Source: Ophiosphaerella korrae
Lineage: Eukaryota; Ascomycota; Dothideomycetes; Pleosporales; Phaeosphaeriaceae
Assembly (NCBI GenBank): GCA_028456385.1
Contig: JALNQF010000111.1
Location: 1 to 64,000, forward strand
Reading direction: 5' to 3'
Length of the DNA stretch: 64,000 bases
The position numbers were made by a program, and so were the translations under genes. Of the stretch, positions 39,861-50,358 are shown one piece after another (position 1 is the first letter of the stretch; each line of letters opens with the position of its first letter). Under the pieces are notes generated by a model. It was not told the DNA's origin. It saw only the letters and a list, made by a program, of their open reading frames with translations, and searched no databases.

Positions 39861-42167
39861 ATGGACTACTACATTTACGAACCTTTCAATCTCGAGCGGC
39901 CGGGTTTGCGATTAGTGCGACTCATAGCAGGCACGGATCCCATCATCAGCTGCGAGCTCATCCAGGCTTATCTCGATGGTGACAATCTTATAGAATATGA
40001 GGCTGTATCTTATACATGGGGTGCTAATGATAAATCTGCCATGGTGAACATCAATGAAAAGCATCTACCAGTCACCGAGAACCTTTACATAGCACTCCAG
40101 TATCTTCGTGCTTCGGACATCGACCGAATACTTTGGATTGATGCCATATCTATCGATCAATCCAACATTGAAGAGCGCGGACACCAGGTGGGGCAGATGG
40201 GCAATATATATTCCCAGGCCGAGAGAGTAATATTCTGGCTTGGTGCACCGACGGATGATACAGATGTTTTCTTAGAGTCCTTGAAGGAGCTAGAGCGAGC
40301 AAGTAGGCAAGTGGCATGCAAGGACTGGAAATCATCCGACAAAGGGTGGTTAGATCTTTGGATACCGTTACAACTCAACCTCGGCCTTCGATATTGGGAT
40401 CTGGCAGCACGACAAAGCATTGGCCTAAAACATCTCCTCTCGAGTCCCTGGTTTACAAGGATATGGATCGTACAGGAAGCCGCAAATGCCAAAAGAGGGG
40501 TGGTTTGTTGCGGCACTAAATTTGTCTCTGCAAGAATATTCACCCTCTCTCCAATTCTCATGGCTGAAACCCCAAGCCACCACTGCCAAGCTATCTTGGA
40601 TATTATGCCCGGACCTTCGCGAAAACATTCTTGGTGGAGCCAAAAGCGAGACTTGCATACTCTTCTACAAAAGTTCAAGTATAGCAGGGCGAGTGATCCA
40701 CGAGATATGGTATACGCCTTACTTGGGATATGCTCCGACTCTATGGATGATGAAGGAATACGCCCAATATATGGAAAGAGCATATCTGAGGTTGTCAAAG
40801 ATACTGCATCGTTCCTATTTGGTATGGTGAACTGTCCTTATCAAACAATTCCAGAAATCTTGAATCACTCTCTTGATCTGAATACAGAACTGCTACTCAA
40901 AATGGTAGGTGGAGATTGTGTCGAGAGTATCAAGATATTCCTCCAGCAACGAGGAGAACATACCAGCATTACGCCAAATATGATTACTGTCGCAGCTGGA
41001 AACACCAAAATTGGAGTTGAGGCAATGGCCCTTCTCGTCGGGCCATTGTTTAAAAAGCCTAATATACCCGAATCATTGCACGAGGCGTGGCGGGTGGTCA
41101 TAGATAATGAGCAAAAAGGCGTTGAGATGATGAATATTCTCTACAATCAGGGTCATCTTGCAAATATTACTTCAGAAATGCTTGGGGCCATACTGAGAAA
41201 TAAATACAGTGGCTCGATGATGTCGATCCTATGTAACCGTCAACATGACCAATTTATGCCGGTTGCGTTAGAATATAACGCAGAGGTGCTACCGGTTCTT
41301 TTGGGGCACATTGAATCCAAGTCGATAATCACAAAAGAAGCACTTGTAGAGGTAACAGGTGCATCAAATTGCGAGGGGGGATTCGACAATTGGACATTTG
41401 GGCAAAGAAAGCGGTACATGGACGAAACGGCAGAGAAATGCGCGTCAGACATTCAGGATATTCTTCTCGAGTTCGACGTGAACGATGAAGATGCCGTAGA
41501 AAGGCTGGACCATATAAAGGCATTTCATATCCGGGATAAGATCCGGAATATGGTAAGACTACTAAAGAAACTAGAGGACGGAGCATCTTCTGGATGTCAA
41601 ACGATGAGGCTATTTCTACAGCAGCTGAGAAGCAAGATTCGGATCACAGAGGTCTTGCTCAAATCGGCAGTAAGAATGGAGAACCTGGAACGATGGGTAC
41701 TGATTTTGTTCCTTTACCTGTGGAATAAAAATGAGATTCCGGAGGCCATACTTGAAACTGCGGCAAGCAATAGAAGTGAAAAAGCTCTACTAACACTACT
41801 GCTTGAAAGTAGAGGGCTCGAGGTTAAGATTACAGAAAAGGTTCTTGAAGCTGCGGCAAGAAATACACATAGGGAAGTTCTAGAACTACTACTTGAACAC
41901 AGAAAAGGCGACATTGTAATCGCAGAAAGAGTACTTGAAGCTGCAGCGAGTAAATATCAGGGAGGATATTTGGCGATGAAAGCCCTCCTCTGGCACCCAG
42001 GAGAAGCCCCGACAATTACCGACAGGGTCATCAGAGCTGCACTCAGCAACGGTAATGATGGAATGAAACTTCCTATCCTGGAGATTCTTCTAGAGTCCGG
42101 TAACTGTAGCGCGGAGATAGCGGAAACATTGGAGGAGCATATAATGAGGCTTGGACAAGGGTTATAA
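39861..42167 (+). CDS. HET domain protein with degenerate ankyrin-type repeats
   Basis: Single exon, 768 residues from the ATG at 39861. The frame is open further back to an ATG at 39747, but residues after 39861 (MDYYIYEPFNLERPGLRLVR) match the start of the HET protein at 9240-11849. The HET domain, about 25-180, has YEAVSYTWG, PVTENLYIAL, ILWIDAISIDQSN and VIFWLG. The middle is not recognised. The C-terminal 200 residues hold repeats of the type KITEKVLEAAARNTHREVLE and LLLEHRKGDIVIAERVLEA, a diverged ankyrin-like unit common in fungal HET and NLR-like proteins. The two HET proteins share the domain but differ in the C-terminal repeat class, consistent with different ligands. The role in self/non-self recognition is inferred from the family. 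Confidence 0.87.
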   Translation: MDYYIYEPFNLERPGLRLVRLIAGTDPIISCELIQAYLDGDNLIEYEAVSYTWGANDKSAMVNINEKHLPVTENLYIALQYLRASDIDRILWIDAISIDQSNIEERGHQVGQMGNIYSQAERVIFWLGAPTDDTDVFLESLKELERASRQVACKDWKSSDKGWLDLWIPLQLNLGLRYWDLAARQSIGLKHLLSSPWFTRIWIVQEAANAKRGVVCCGTKFVSARIFTLSPILMAETPSHHCQAILDIMPGPSRKHSWWSQKRDLHTLLQKFKYSRASDPRDMVYALLGICSDSMDDEGIRPIYGKSISEVVKDTASFLFGMVNCPYQTIPEILNHSLDLNTELLLKMVGGDCVESIKIFLQQRGEHTSITPNMITVAAGNTKIGVEAMALLVGPLFKKPNIPESLHEAWRVVIDNEQKGVEMMNILYNQGHLANITSEMLGAILRNKYSGSMMSILCNRQHDQFMPVALEYNAEVLPVLLGHIESKSIITKEALVEVTGASNCEGGFDNWTFGQRKRYMDETAEKCASDIQDILLEFDVNDEDAVERLDHIKAFHIRDKIRNMVRLLKKLEDGASSGCQTMRLFLQQLRSKIRITEVLLKSAVRMENLERWVLILFLYLWNKNEIPEAILETAASNRSEKALLTLLLESRGLEVKITEKVLEAAARNTHREVLELLLEHRKGDIVIAERVLEAAASKYQGGYLAMKALLWHPGEAPTITDRVIRAALSNGNDGMKLPILEILLESGNCSAEIAETLEEHIMRLGQGL

Positions 42168-42484
42168 AATTCTCAAAATCGACTAGCTAGTAGTAGCCAG
42201 TTTTTTTTTTTTTTTTTTTTTTTTTTTTCTTGGGGGGAAAGACTGCATAGGTGCCTACGCATATTAGGGATCCCGACTTTCTGTACGAAATAGCAGGCAC
42301 AGCATGACAACAAGTCAAAGAGAGTGTATCAGTAAATTTCAGTATCGAAATCCAGGCGGAATTGCATCAGTTTAGGAAGTTTCAGTTTCTAGCTCTAATT
42401 TTTTTTTTTTTTTTTGGCATCCCATCATGCTGAACTCTGCACATCATACTGTTGACTGAATAAGATTCATATTCATATCCGAGG
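42168..42484. other. Intergenic region with two long T runs
   Basis: This holds T28 at 42201-42228 and T17 at 42399-42415. It separates the HET gene from the broken MFS gene, which end towards each other. No gene or RNA is recognised. Confidence 0.7.
42201..42228 (+). repeat. T28 homopolymer
   Basis: A run of 28 T lies 33 bases after the HET stop codon. It is a simple sequence; length calls in such runs are error-prone. Confidence 0.85.
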
Positions 42485-44253
42485 CTACACCACCCCGACC
42501 TCCACACCACTCTTCTCATCCACCACCACACCCTCACACCTAGGACTTCCCAACCTCACTGCCTTCAGCCCATACGCGGTATTCAACTCCCTCCGCATAA
42601 CCCACTCCCTCTCCCCCCACGCGAGCCCAAACCCCACGCCCGCCAACACCGCAAACACAACCCAAACCGCCATCAATGCCTGCGTAAACACAGCGACAAT
42701 CTCGCCCTTGACCTCATCTCCAAACCCATTCACGAACCGCGCAGATGCGCACTCGTACGCGCGACCACGCGAGACTTTAGCCTGCGCGGCAGCCGAGGAG
42801 ATAGATGGCGCGAGAAGCGCAAAGCGCGCGTTGAAGACCGCGCCAGGGATCGCGACGCCAAAGAGCGAGCCGGTACCGCGCAGGAAGGCCCACGACGCTG
42901 CGCTGGCGGCGGTCGAGGACTCTGGCAGCTCGACTTGGACGGCGGGGAGCATGGAGGAGATGACGATGCCGAGGCCAGAGGCGGTGACGAGTTGGAAGGA
43001 TAGCTAGACGGCGACGGGCGTGTGGGCGTTGAGTAGGGGCGCGAGGCTGAGGCCTGTGGTGGCGAGGGCGAAGCCGGCGATGTGGATGGGCTTGTATTTG
43101 CCGGTGAGGGAGAGGAGGGGCCCGCCTAGGGCGGCGAGGAGAACGATGACGAGGGTGGTGGGCGTGACTTGGAGGCCGGCTTGGGTTGGGGTGGAGCCCT
43201 TGACGGCCTGGAAGAAGGGAGGCGGGAAGAATTGGAAGCCGTAGGTGATGAAGCCGTGGATAGTAGTTAGGGCGAATGCAATATTTGTGGTGCAGTTGGA
43301 GAAGACGTGCGGCGACATGATGGGGTGGGAGCAGCGAGGGGAGCGTTGCCAGACTGCGAAGGCGATGAAGCCGAGAAGGCCGAGGATGAGGGGTGTGTCC
43401 AGGGCTGGGGAGCGCCGCCGGTGCTGAGGGTGACGAGGACTAGGACGACGGAGGTGGTGAGCATGCCGGATCCGATGTAATCTACCTTTTTGAGCTCGTT
43501 CATGAGCGTGACGTGACATCCTCCTGCGCCTCCACCAACATTGAGGCAAAACCACATGATCACCATGGATATGGCGCAGATGGGGATGTTGATCAAGAAA
43601 CACCAGCGCCGCCCCCACACCAAAAGCCGTGTGCCTGATAGCAAGATAGGGGCCTCGTTGGCGGAGCGGAATGAAGTCACACAGGATCATTTCTGCAAAA
43701 AGGTCGATGCCGCCGGTGCCCAGACCTTGTACGATTCGCCCGAAGATTAGTACGGCTCCTGAATTAGCTGCTCCGCATATTACGCTTCCAGTCGCAAATA
43801 CAAAGACGGCAAGAATCATGGGGTACTTTCTACCCCATATATCTCCAAACTGGCCTAAAAGGGGCTGGACAATTGTTCCTGCGAGGAGGAAGGTTGTGGC
43901 TACCCAGGAGAATTTTGTGCCGAGATTGAGTGCATCGGAGATGGTAGGTAATGCAGTGTTTGTTACACTGTCCTCAAGTGCTGAGAGTAAGGGTGGAATG
44001 CATATAGCAATAAAAGACCGCCAGAAGCCAGCTTCTCGGGTCCACGTCTGTAAGATGTGTTATTTAAGATGGCATAAATTTGTGTGGACTGACTGACTTT
44101 CTCTGCCATGCCACATGGTTTTCTGGCGCTGTCTGCGAACGAGCTTGCTTTGGAACTGAAGCTAGGCGATGACGGCGCCAAAGACGACGAAGATTGCTGA
44201 ATCGAAGGGATCAAACTTTCTTGCGAAGAATCCATATTAGAAAAGAAGTCCAA
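42485..44253 (-). pseudogene. Broken MFS drug:proton antiporter (DHA2/14-TM type)
   Basis: Exon 1 (44253-44098, starting MDFFSNMDSSQESL) and a proper intron (44097-44048) lead into typical DHA2 sequence: LEDSVTNTALPTISDAL, LLGQFGDIWGRKYPM, LIFGRIVQGLGTGGIDLF. After the block HTAFGVG about 25 residues of the family pattern are missing and the frame changes before RRWCFLINIPICAISMV. A second frame change occurs near 43410, and a TAG at 43006-43004 replaces the Trp expected before LSFQLVTASGLGI. The last part (LRGTGSLFGVAIPGAVFNA) is well preserved to the stop at 42485. With a deletion, two frame changes and one stop it cannot make a complete transporter. The stop is again a TGG-to-TAG change. 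Confidence 0.8.
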
Positions 44254-44527
44254 ACAACAACAAAGACGACGAGAGACGAAAAGTCAACAGTTCTGCAGTA
44301 AAGACAGCACATAACAAGCCATTTTTTTTTTAAAAAATCCTGTCCTGTTGATCAAGGAACGCTTGAAGAATTCCACGGTTTGGATAGACGGGCGTCATAA
44401 CTGTTTTCATGGCCACATTCCTCACAAAAATCCGCAAAAACAATCCATGGAAGGAAGTAAAAGCCTGACGACAAGCTCGAGTACGTTCCAGGGTTCGTCC
44501 GCACGTGGTATCAACACCCTCCCCTTC

Positions 44528-45010
44528 TCACACGCACGCAGCCCCCACCCCACCCCGCCCCGGATCAACCAGCACAAACCCATCAAACCTCATCTCGCGC
44601 ACGCCCCCCAAACTCCTCACCAACAGCCCCGCCACCGCCAACGCATCACCCCCATCCCTAACCCTCGCCACCCACTCCCCCCCCGCCCCATCCCCCGCAA
44701 CACACCTCTCCACCACGCCCTCAATCACGCCGTCCCACGCCACGCACGCGGGCCACGGCACAAGGTGGCCGCCGTAGGCACGGCGCACGGACAGGAAGCG
44801 CACGAGGGCTGCGTGGCGCGGGGAGGCTCAGAGGAGGTGGGCGAGGGGCCGTAGGTGCGTGTAGGAGGAGGGGGAGAGGGCAATGTGTGTGTAGAGGTGG
44901 GGTGTTGCGATGCGGTTGAGGGTGCGGGAGACGAGGGTTAGGGCGTGGGTGGTGTGTTGGGTGGAGAAGTGGGCAATGCGGTCGAGAAGTTCTTCGGGGA
45001 GGGTGTGCAT
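44528..45010 (-). pseudogene. Truncated F-box protein gene with internal TGA
   Basis: The frame starts MHTLPEELLDRIAHFS at 45010, a typical F-box start (LPxELLDxIA), followed by LVSRTLNRIATPHLYTHIAL. A TGA falls at codon 61, after LRPLAHLL, and the same frame continues directly with convincing coding sequence (ASPRHAALVRFLSVRRAYGG, WVARVRDGGDALAVAGLLV, FDGFVLVDPG) to a stop at 44528. No GT...AG pair nearby would remove the TGA, so it is a nonsense change or a sequencing error. Even read through, the product is about 160 residues, far below usual F-box proteins of this type, so the 3' part has also been lost. F-box proteins recruit substrates to SCF ubiquitin ligases. Confidence 0.65.
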
Positions 45011-45472
45011 GGTTGTGTTGCGTTGTGTGAGGGTGTGGTGTGGTGGTGCTATGGGGGGAGGAGGAGAAGGAGGAGGAGGGGAGGAGAGATGGCGGCGCGA
45101 AGGGGGGATTTGGGAGGCATGGCTTATATGTTTGGGCCGCGGAGGGAGGACGGCGGTGGTGAAGGATGGTTGGGGATGGAACTGCCGGTTGGAGACAGGG
45201 GTTGATGGTGGTTGATCGACGGACCTCGGGGTGCATTTACCCCGCGCCCACCGTCCAAACAGGCGTTCATGCTGTGGAGCAAGATGCTATCGCATATACA
45301 ATTGATTCGCATGCTCCATTTCTATCGTCCATGCAATTGCTCAATGCTACAATATCCCCACCCCCACACCGTACCATGCTCCCAATACACTACCGTCTAT
45401 AATCCCCTCCAGTCTACCTCCAACACCATATCGCAAATGCGCCTCCCTCATTTACGCCGTTGTCAAGCCCCT
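45011..45472. other. Intergenic region upstream of the F-box remnant
   Basis: This is purine-biased (G/A-rich) sequence between the F-box remnant and the stop of the SET gene, both on the minus strand. No gene is recognised. Confidence 0.5.
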
Positions 45473-46108
45473 CTACAACCCACGCCCATTCCTCCCCTCT
45501 TCCTCCCCCTCCCCCTCCTCCTCCCCATCCCTCTCCGCCAACAACTCCCCAACATGTTCGCTCAACCAAAACCGGCGCAAAACCGGCGCATCCATATCCC
45601 TGGCGCCAGCAATCCTCCCCAAACACCCATCGGCCCTACACCGACACTCAAAAGGCTGCGCCATATGCCACTCGGTGCTCGGATAAAAAAACGTCAGCTC
45701 GTCGCCCACGCTCAACCCGCGGTTCCCAACCCTGACTTCCCACCGCGCCATGTCGAAGACTAGACTCGGCGCGCAGCTGTGGTTGATGTAGACGAGGTCG
45801 CAGTTGAGCTCGATGTGAAGGTCGCGCGACGCCTGGACGGAGCTGTACGCCGCGGGCGCGGGCGTCGGGTTGGAGATACGGGCAAAGACGGCATGTGGGG
45901 GAAGGGTAACGAGGGAGAGGGCGCGGCTGGTGAAGGAGCCGGGGTTGTGCTCGACGCGGAGAAGGCGAGTGAGGTCTGGCTGGACCCAAGCTGGGATGGT
46001 GGAGCTGGGGGAGGGGGCGGATGGGGCGATGGTGTATTTGGTTACAAACTTTGGAGTGGGGTGGCCGTTGGAGGCCGGAGGGGTTGCGGACAGGGCTGCT
46101 GGAGACAT
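45473..46108 (-). CDS. Small SET domain protein
   Basis: Single exon, 211 residues. It shows the C-terminal SET hallmarks NHSCAPSL (the NHSC core motif) and GDELTFFYPSTEW (the GxELTxxY pseudoknot motif) at about 110-150, then a Cys-containing post-SET-like patch (FECRCRADGCLG) and an acidic Glu/Gly-rich tail. It belongs to the short fungal SET proteins, whose N-terminal SET half is poorly conserved. Lysine methyltransferase activity is possible but not shown; the substrate is unknown. The ATG at 46108 is the first in frame and precedes MSPAALSATPPASNG. Confidence 0.78.
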   Translation of the reverse strand: MSPAALSATPPASNGHPTPKFVTKYTIAPSAPSPSSTIPAWVQPDLTRLLRVEHNPGSFTSRALSLVTLPPHAVFARISNPTPAPAAYSSVQASRDLHIELNCDLVYINHSCAPSLVFDMARWEVRVGNRGLSVGDELTFFYPSTEWHMAQPFECRCRADGCLGRIAGARDMDAPVLRRFWLSEHVGELLAERDGEEEGEGEEEGRNGRGL

Positions 46109-46664
46109 GGCTATGGATGAAGCAGGATATGAGTGCTTTCAACAGACAGAACAAGCTGGGGGCTCGCAGCTTTAGTACACCCAAACTGCACCACTGCTAG
46201 ACCCACCGCAGCCACCGGCCGTCTCTGAGCGACGGCTTGTTCCATGTTGCCGAGCACATTCGTTCAGGTCGCGGACACAAGCCCGAGGTAACAAAGGCCC
46301 TCGGCAAGTTGGTCAACGGCACGGGATGCCAGCACCGTCGAGCTGACCAGCGACCGTGTGCATGTCATCTCTGCCATAGTGTTCAGGGATCAAGGGGGCC
46401 AGGGTGGGGTGTTGAGCAGACATGCATCGCTGAGCCTCTCCGATGACGTGCGGCAGTTGGCATAGTCGAGGCTTCGGCAGACTAGTCGCTGGCTAGGCTT
46501 AATAGGGTATGGCTGCCTTCACGAGTTATTCTGTTTTGGAGGGAGCATGTGATAGTTTGAATTTGCTCCGTAGATTGTTTTGCGGGAACAGGATGGGTAG
46601 ACGGGGTCTAGTCGAGCTAGGGAGCGTTGACAATGGCTGTGGAGAAGTTACCTTGTATTTCCAC
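46109..46664. other. Promoter region of the SET gene
   Basis: These 556 bases lie between the SET start codon and the stop of the upstream permease, which reads in the same direction. No gene or RNA is recognised. Confidence 0.5.
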
Positions 46665-48395
46665 TCACTGCGCATGTTTGGCCTTCTCAGTCTCTACACT
46701 TCCTGGCACGACGTCTTCTCCGTCGATATTGGTCGCGCTGATGCTCCGCAAGCCCATCTTGCTCGTATCGTATCCGTTCGCCAGCAAATACTCCCTGAAA
46801 TTGATGTCCTCTTGGTCGATAGTGTCCTGGCCGATATGAGGAAGTAACAGAACCAGTCCAGCCGCAAGAAGGGCCAGAGACGATGCCACAAAGAATGGGT
46901 TTCGGCCCGCAGCAATCTCGTCGTCGCCCGCCGCTTTCTGCAGAGCATCAAGGGCATAAGAGCCAGCGAAGGCGCCAATCTTGCCGACGGCGGCAGCTAT
47001 GCCATAGTACTGACCACTGTGAACTGTCAGTCCTAAATACCAGCAAGGTTGGAGATGTATCGTTATCATACCGAATCCCAGTTGCACACGTCTTGGACGC
47101 CACAAGCCCGATATTATCGCCCGGGCCAAACTCCCCAAGAGCCAGAAAAAGGCCATACACGACCACAAACCCGGCCACATTCTCCGGCTTATTGAGCCAA
47201 GGATAGCACCCCGCCATAATAAATCCAATAACCGCCTGCGCCGTAACGCCAATGCACAACGTCTTCTTCGGCCCCATGGACGGCAAATCCGCGACAAACG
47301 CACCAGCCAAGCACCCAGGCATGTAGAAGAAATTGATCAAGATATTCCACGCCAGCGACTTCCACAGCGGCGCCTTCTCGCCGAGCAAATTCGCCAAGAT
47401 GGACGTGGCGTAGATGCCGAACGAATATGCGCTGAAATCGTAGATGAACCAGATGATGCTAACAATGCTCAGGCGAAACCAGTAGTACTTGATAACGAGC
47501 ATCCACGGCGTCTTCGCCTTGGCCATCGACTCGCGCTTAAACGCCTCGGGCTCCTGCAACTTGAGCCGCAGATAGAGCAGCGAGAGCGGGGGCAGGATGC
47601 CGATGCCAAGACACACGCGCCAGGCGACGCGCAGGTGGTTTTCGCCGGTGATGACGACGACGATGGTGGCGACGATGGCGGCGATGAGAAAGGCGAGGTC
47701 GATTTGCACGTTGGTGAAGAGAATGAACCATTTGTTGCGCGAGCCTTGTTTGAGTTCGCCAGTGGATTCGGCGCAGCCTACGCTTCCTGCGGGATATTCG
47801 CCTCCGATGCCTACTGCGTTTAGTTTGGGAGTGGCAGATGGAGAGGGATAGATGTACCAATTCCCAGGAAGAAGCGGTATGCTACGAGCGCGGATAGAAG
47901 GCCTGTGGGACTACCGCCGGCGCCGTATGACCCTGTGCCGAGTGTAGCGAAGAGAATAATAATGATTGTGGATATAAAGAGGGACCATTTTCTAGAGTAG
48001 TGATCTGATGTATCTGTGGTAGGTTAGCCGACTCCAAGATCCCCATGCATACAATCCCATACTCACATCCAAATATCAACATGCCCAACACCGTCCCCGC
48101 AAACGTGATGCTCGCTACATTGGCTTGCGCCGACGACTTCGCATACGCCTCGGGATAGATCTTCTTGAGCATCGTGTTCACCGGGCCGATAATCTGTCCA
48201 CGCGTTAGCCCACCTCACAACCACAACAAGAAAACACACATTATTCAAATAGCCATCACTAAACAGCCCTGCACCACACGCAATCACAGGCCACAGCCTC
48301 TCCCACCGCCCCTTCTCCGTGCGCGCCACGCTCCCCCGCCGCTCAACATCTGAACCCTCGTGCTTTTCAGCCTCGCGCTCGGCAGCAGATGCCAT
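46665..48395 (-). CDS. MFS permease, phosphate / glycerophosphodiester type
   Basis: Five exons: 48395-48240, 48193-48067, 48013-47858, 47810-47072 and 47016-46665, giving 509 residues. All four introns are 46-55 bases, and each splice restores a family motif. The start GLFSDGYLNN joins IIGPVNTMLKKIYPEAYA; the next joins give FGYTSDHYSRKWSL (the MFS A-type loop between helices 2 and 3), GIGIGGEYPAGSVGCAES and ATGIRGQYYGIAAAVGK. The pattern is that of proton-coupled phosphate/organophosphate permeases (PHO84 and GIT1 relatives) with 12 predicted membrane helices. It would import phosphate or glycerophosphodiesters at the plasma membrane; which one cannot be told here. The protein ends with a short charged cytosolic tail. 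Confidence 0.85.
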
Positions 48396-48919
48396 GGTAG
48401 CAGCGAAAGTGTGAGTTGCGCAGAACGCAAGGTGACGGGTTGGACGAGGTGGGTTGCACGACTATTTAACGTAACGTAACGTAACGTTGCAGCCGTCGAC
48501 GTACATCGCGCCCGGCGTTGATTCGCCTGCACGAACAAGCCTTGCGATCGACCGCGTCGTATCATGCAGTGGCATGCACACCGGCTGGCGAAGGTTCGGG
48601 GGCCGAGGTACATGGTTACCTTTTTTGTTTGTTGCGCGAAGGAATACATAGCAGACATGTATCGGTCCTATCTATGTGGATTCTGCGTCGCGACGTGCAA
48701 GGGGGGGCCAAGAGAGGGCTGGTGGCGCTCGATACCAAGCATTTGTCAAGCCCCACACAAGCTCTTCGCGGCTCGGTTTAAAGCTTGCTTTACACAGCAA
48801 ACGTGATTTGTCCAGGCCCACAAGATAACGAACAAAACGATTCATTGCATTGCATTCAGGGTATCACGCTAATCAATCCAATCCATGCCACCCATCCAAT
48901 CCCATTCAATCATACAATA
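48396..48919. other. Intergenic region with an AACGT tandem repeat
   Basis: This is the promoter side of the permease. It holds four tandem AACGT units at about 48468-48488, which also make a palindrome. No gene is recognised. Confidence 0.5.
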
Positions 48920-50358
48920 TCACTTCTTCTCCACCCTCGCCGCCCCTTCGGCAAACCAATCCCTCCCTTCACCCTCCGTTGCCTCCACACTCCTCGACTG
49001 AAACAACTTGCGCTGCGACTCGCTCGAGCCCCGCACCTCCTCAGGCGCACGCACAATTGATACGTTGTGCTTATGCCTCTGATCATACTTGGGCATCGCA
49101 CTAATCCTCTTACACTTATCCTCTTCCTCGACCTTACTCCATGCGCCCTGTTCGACGAGGCCGATATCCGCGGTAGCCGTAGACGTACTCCTGCGCGAAT
49201 TAGACTCAACACGGATTTCGATTTCGTTGACGACCCAGATCTTGTTGGTGGCAAGAGTCGCGATGACGGGGTAGAAGATGGGGATGGAGGCGGTGATGAT
49301 GCAGATGTTAACTTCGAGGACGGAGAAGAGGTAGATAATGGGCGTGTAGAAGGTCATGTCGAGTGTGGGGTAAGTGCCTGCGCGGGTGATGCAGAAGGAG
49401 ATGAGGCGGCCGACGGAGACGGCGCAGACGCTTTAGAGGTTAGCTTGGGTAGCGGTAGACCGTGGTCGCGACTTACATAAAGCCCAGGGTGAACAGGGTG
49501 AACAGGCCGGCCTTGCTTTTGTTGGCGAGGCGGAGCATGCCAAGGAAGGGGACGGGGACGGCGAAGACTAAGAGGTCGAGGAACATGTTGCTGGCGGAGT
49601 GTGCGGCGAACATGGGGTAGAATTGCGCGGGGGCTTTGGTACCCCAGCCGAAGCACTTGCCGTCGAGCAGGATGTTCCAGTACTTTGCGATGGGGCTGCA
49701 TGGGAAAACTGCGAGGAAGAAGAAGATGGAGCCCCAAACGGACGTCAGGATGATGAGCGAAATGGTAACCAGGCGAGCAAGGCGGTACTGCGCAGTGTTT
49801 GTCGATGACGCGGATTCAGCAAAGAGGCGGAGATACTGGAAGAGAATGGCAAGCTTGATGAAGGCTGCACTGCCGCAGTATATCAGGTTCGTGATGTATA
49901 CGTGCTGCAAAGGTCAGTGGGAGTTCCTATTACGAACAGCCCAACGTACCTTGAAATACGACATGAGCATGCTGTAGCTAAGCGTTCGCATGTGCAAGCC
50001 TAGCCCGTCTGCAGGCACTTGTCGTCTCGTTAGCAAGTGACGAACGACAGGGGCTGACATACTTACTAAGACACACCATAGTGTCCCCAACAATACTCGA
50101 CAGGCCAGCAAGCAGCACAAACAAATCGTCCCATCCCCAAAGACTATCCCGAAACCGCACCCATAGCCGTAAAGAAATGGCAATGATACCCATTCCCTAC
50201 CACCGTCAGCACAAGCATCAAAACTTCAACGGCTCCGTACGAACCAGCATAGAAATCGTTACCCCCAGAATCGTCGCTGGTTCATTAATATTTGGCAACT
50301 GCGCATTTTCCGGATTGTTCCTGGGATCGTTGAACCCATCGTTGAAATTTATTAACAT
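48920..50358 (-). CDS. SAT4-type (fungal rhodopsin-like) integral membrane protein
   Basis: Five exons: 50358-50245, 50196-50067, 50008-49950, 49904-49477 and 49430-48920, giving 413 residues. Intron lengths are 45-58 bases with GT...AG ends, and every junction keeps the frame. The protein has about seven membrane helices: ATILGVTISMLGMGIIAISL, DDLFVLLAGLSSIVGDTMV, the conserved YITNLIYCGSAAFIKLAIL helix, VWGSIFFFLAVFPCSPIAKYW, and later segments ending IWVVNEIEIRVES. A hydrophilic tail of about 100 residues follows. The family is widespread and expanded in Pezizomycotina and is related in topology to Pth11-type receptors; the ligand and function are unknown. A decayed relative lies at 14010-15300. 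Confidence 0.87.

Noticed and set aside
45648..46184. 178-codon frame overlapping the SET gene on the same strand
   Set aside because: Arg/Pro/His-rich translation typical of a shadow frame of the GC-rich SET gene, which has the NHSC and GDELTFFY motifs in its own frame.
48468..48488. AACGT tandem units as a possible CRISPR-like or telomere-like repeat
   Set aside because: Four 5-base units without spacers; simple sequence in a promoter, and fungi lack CRISPR arrays.
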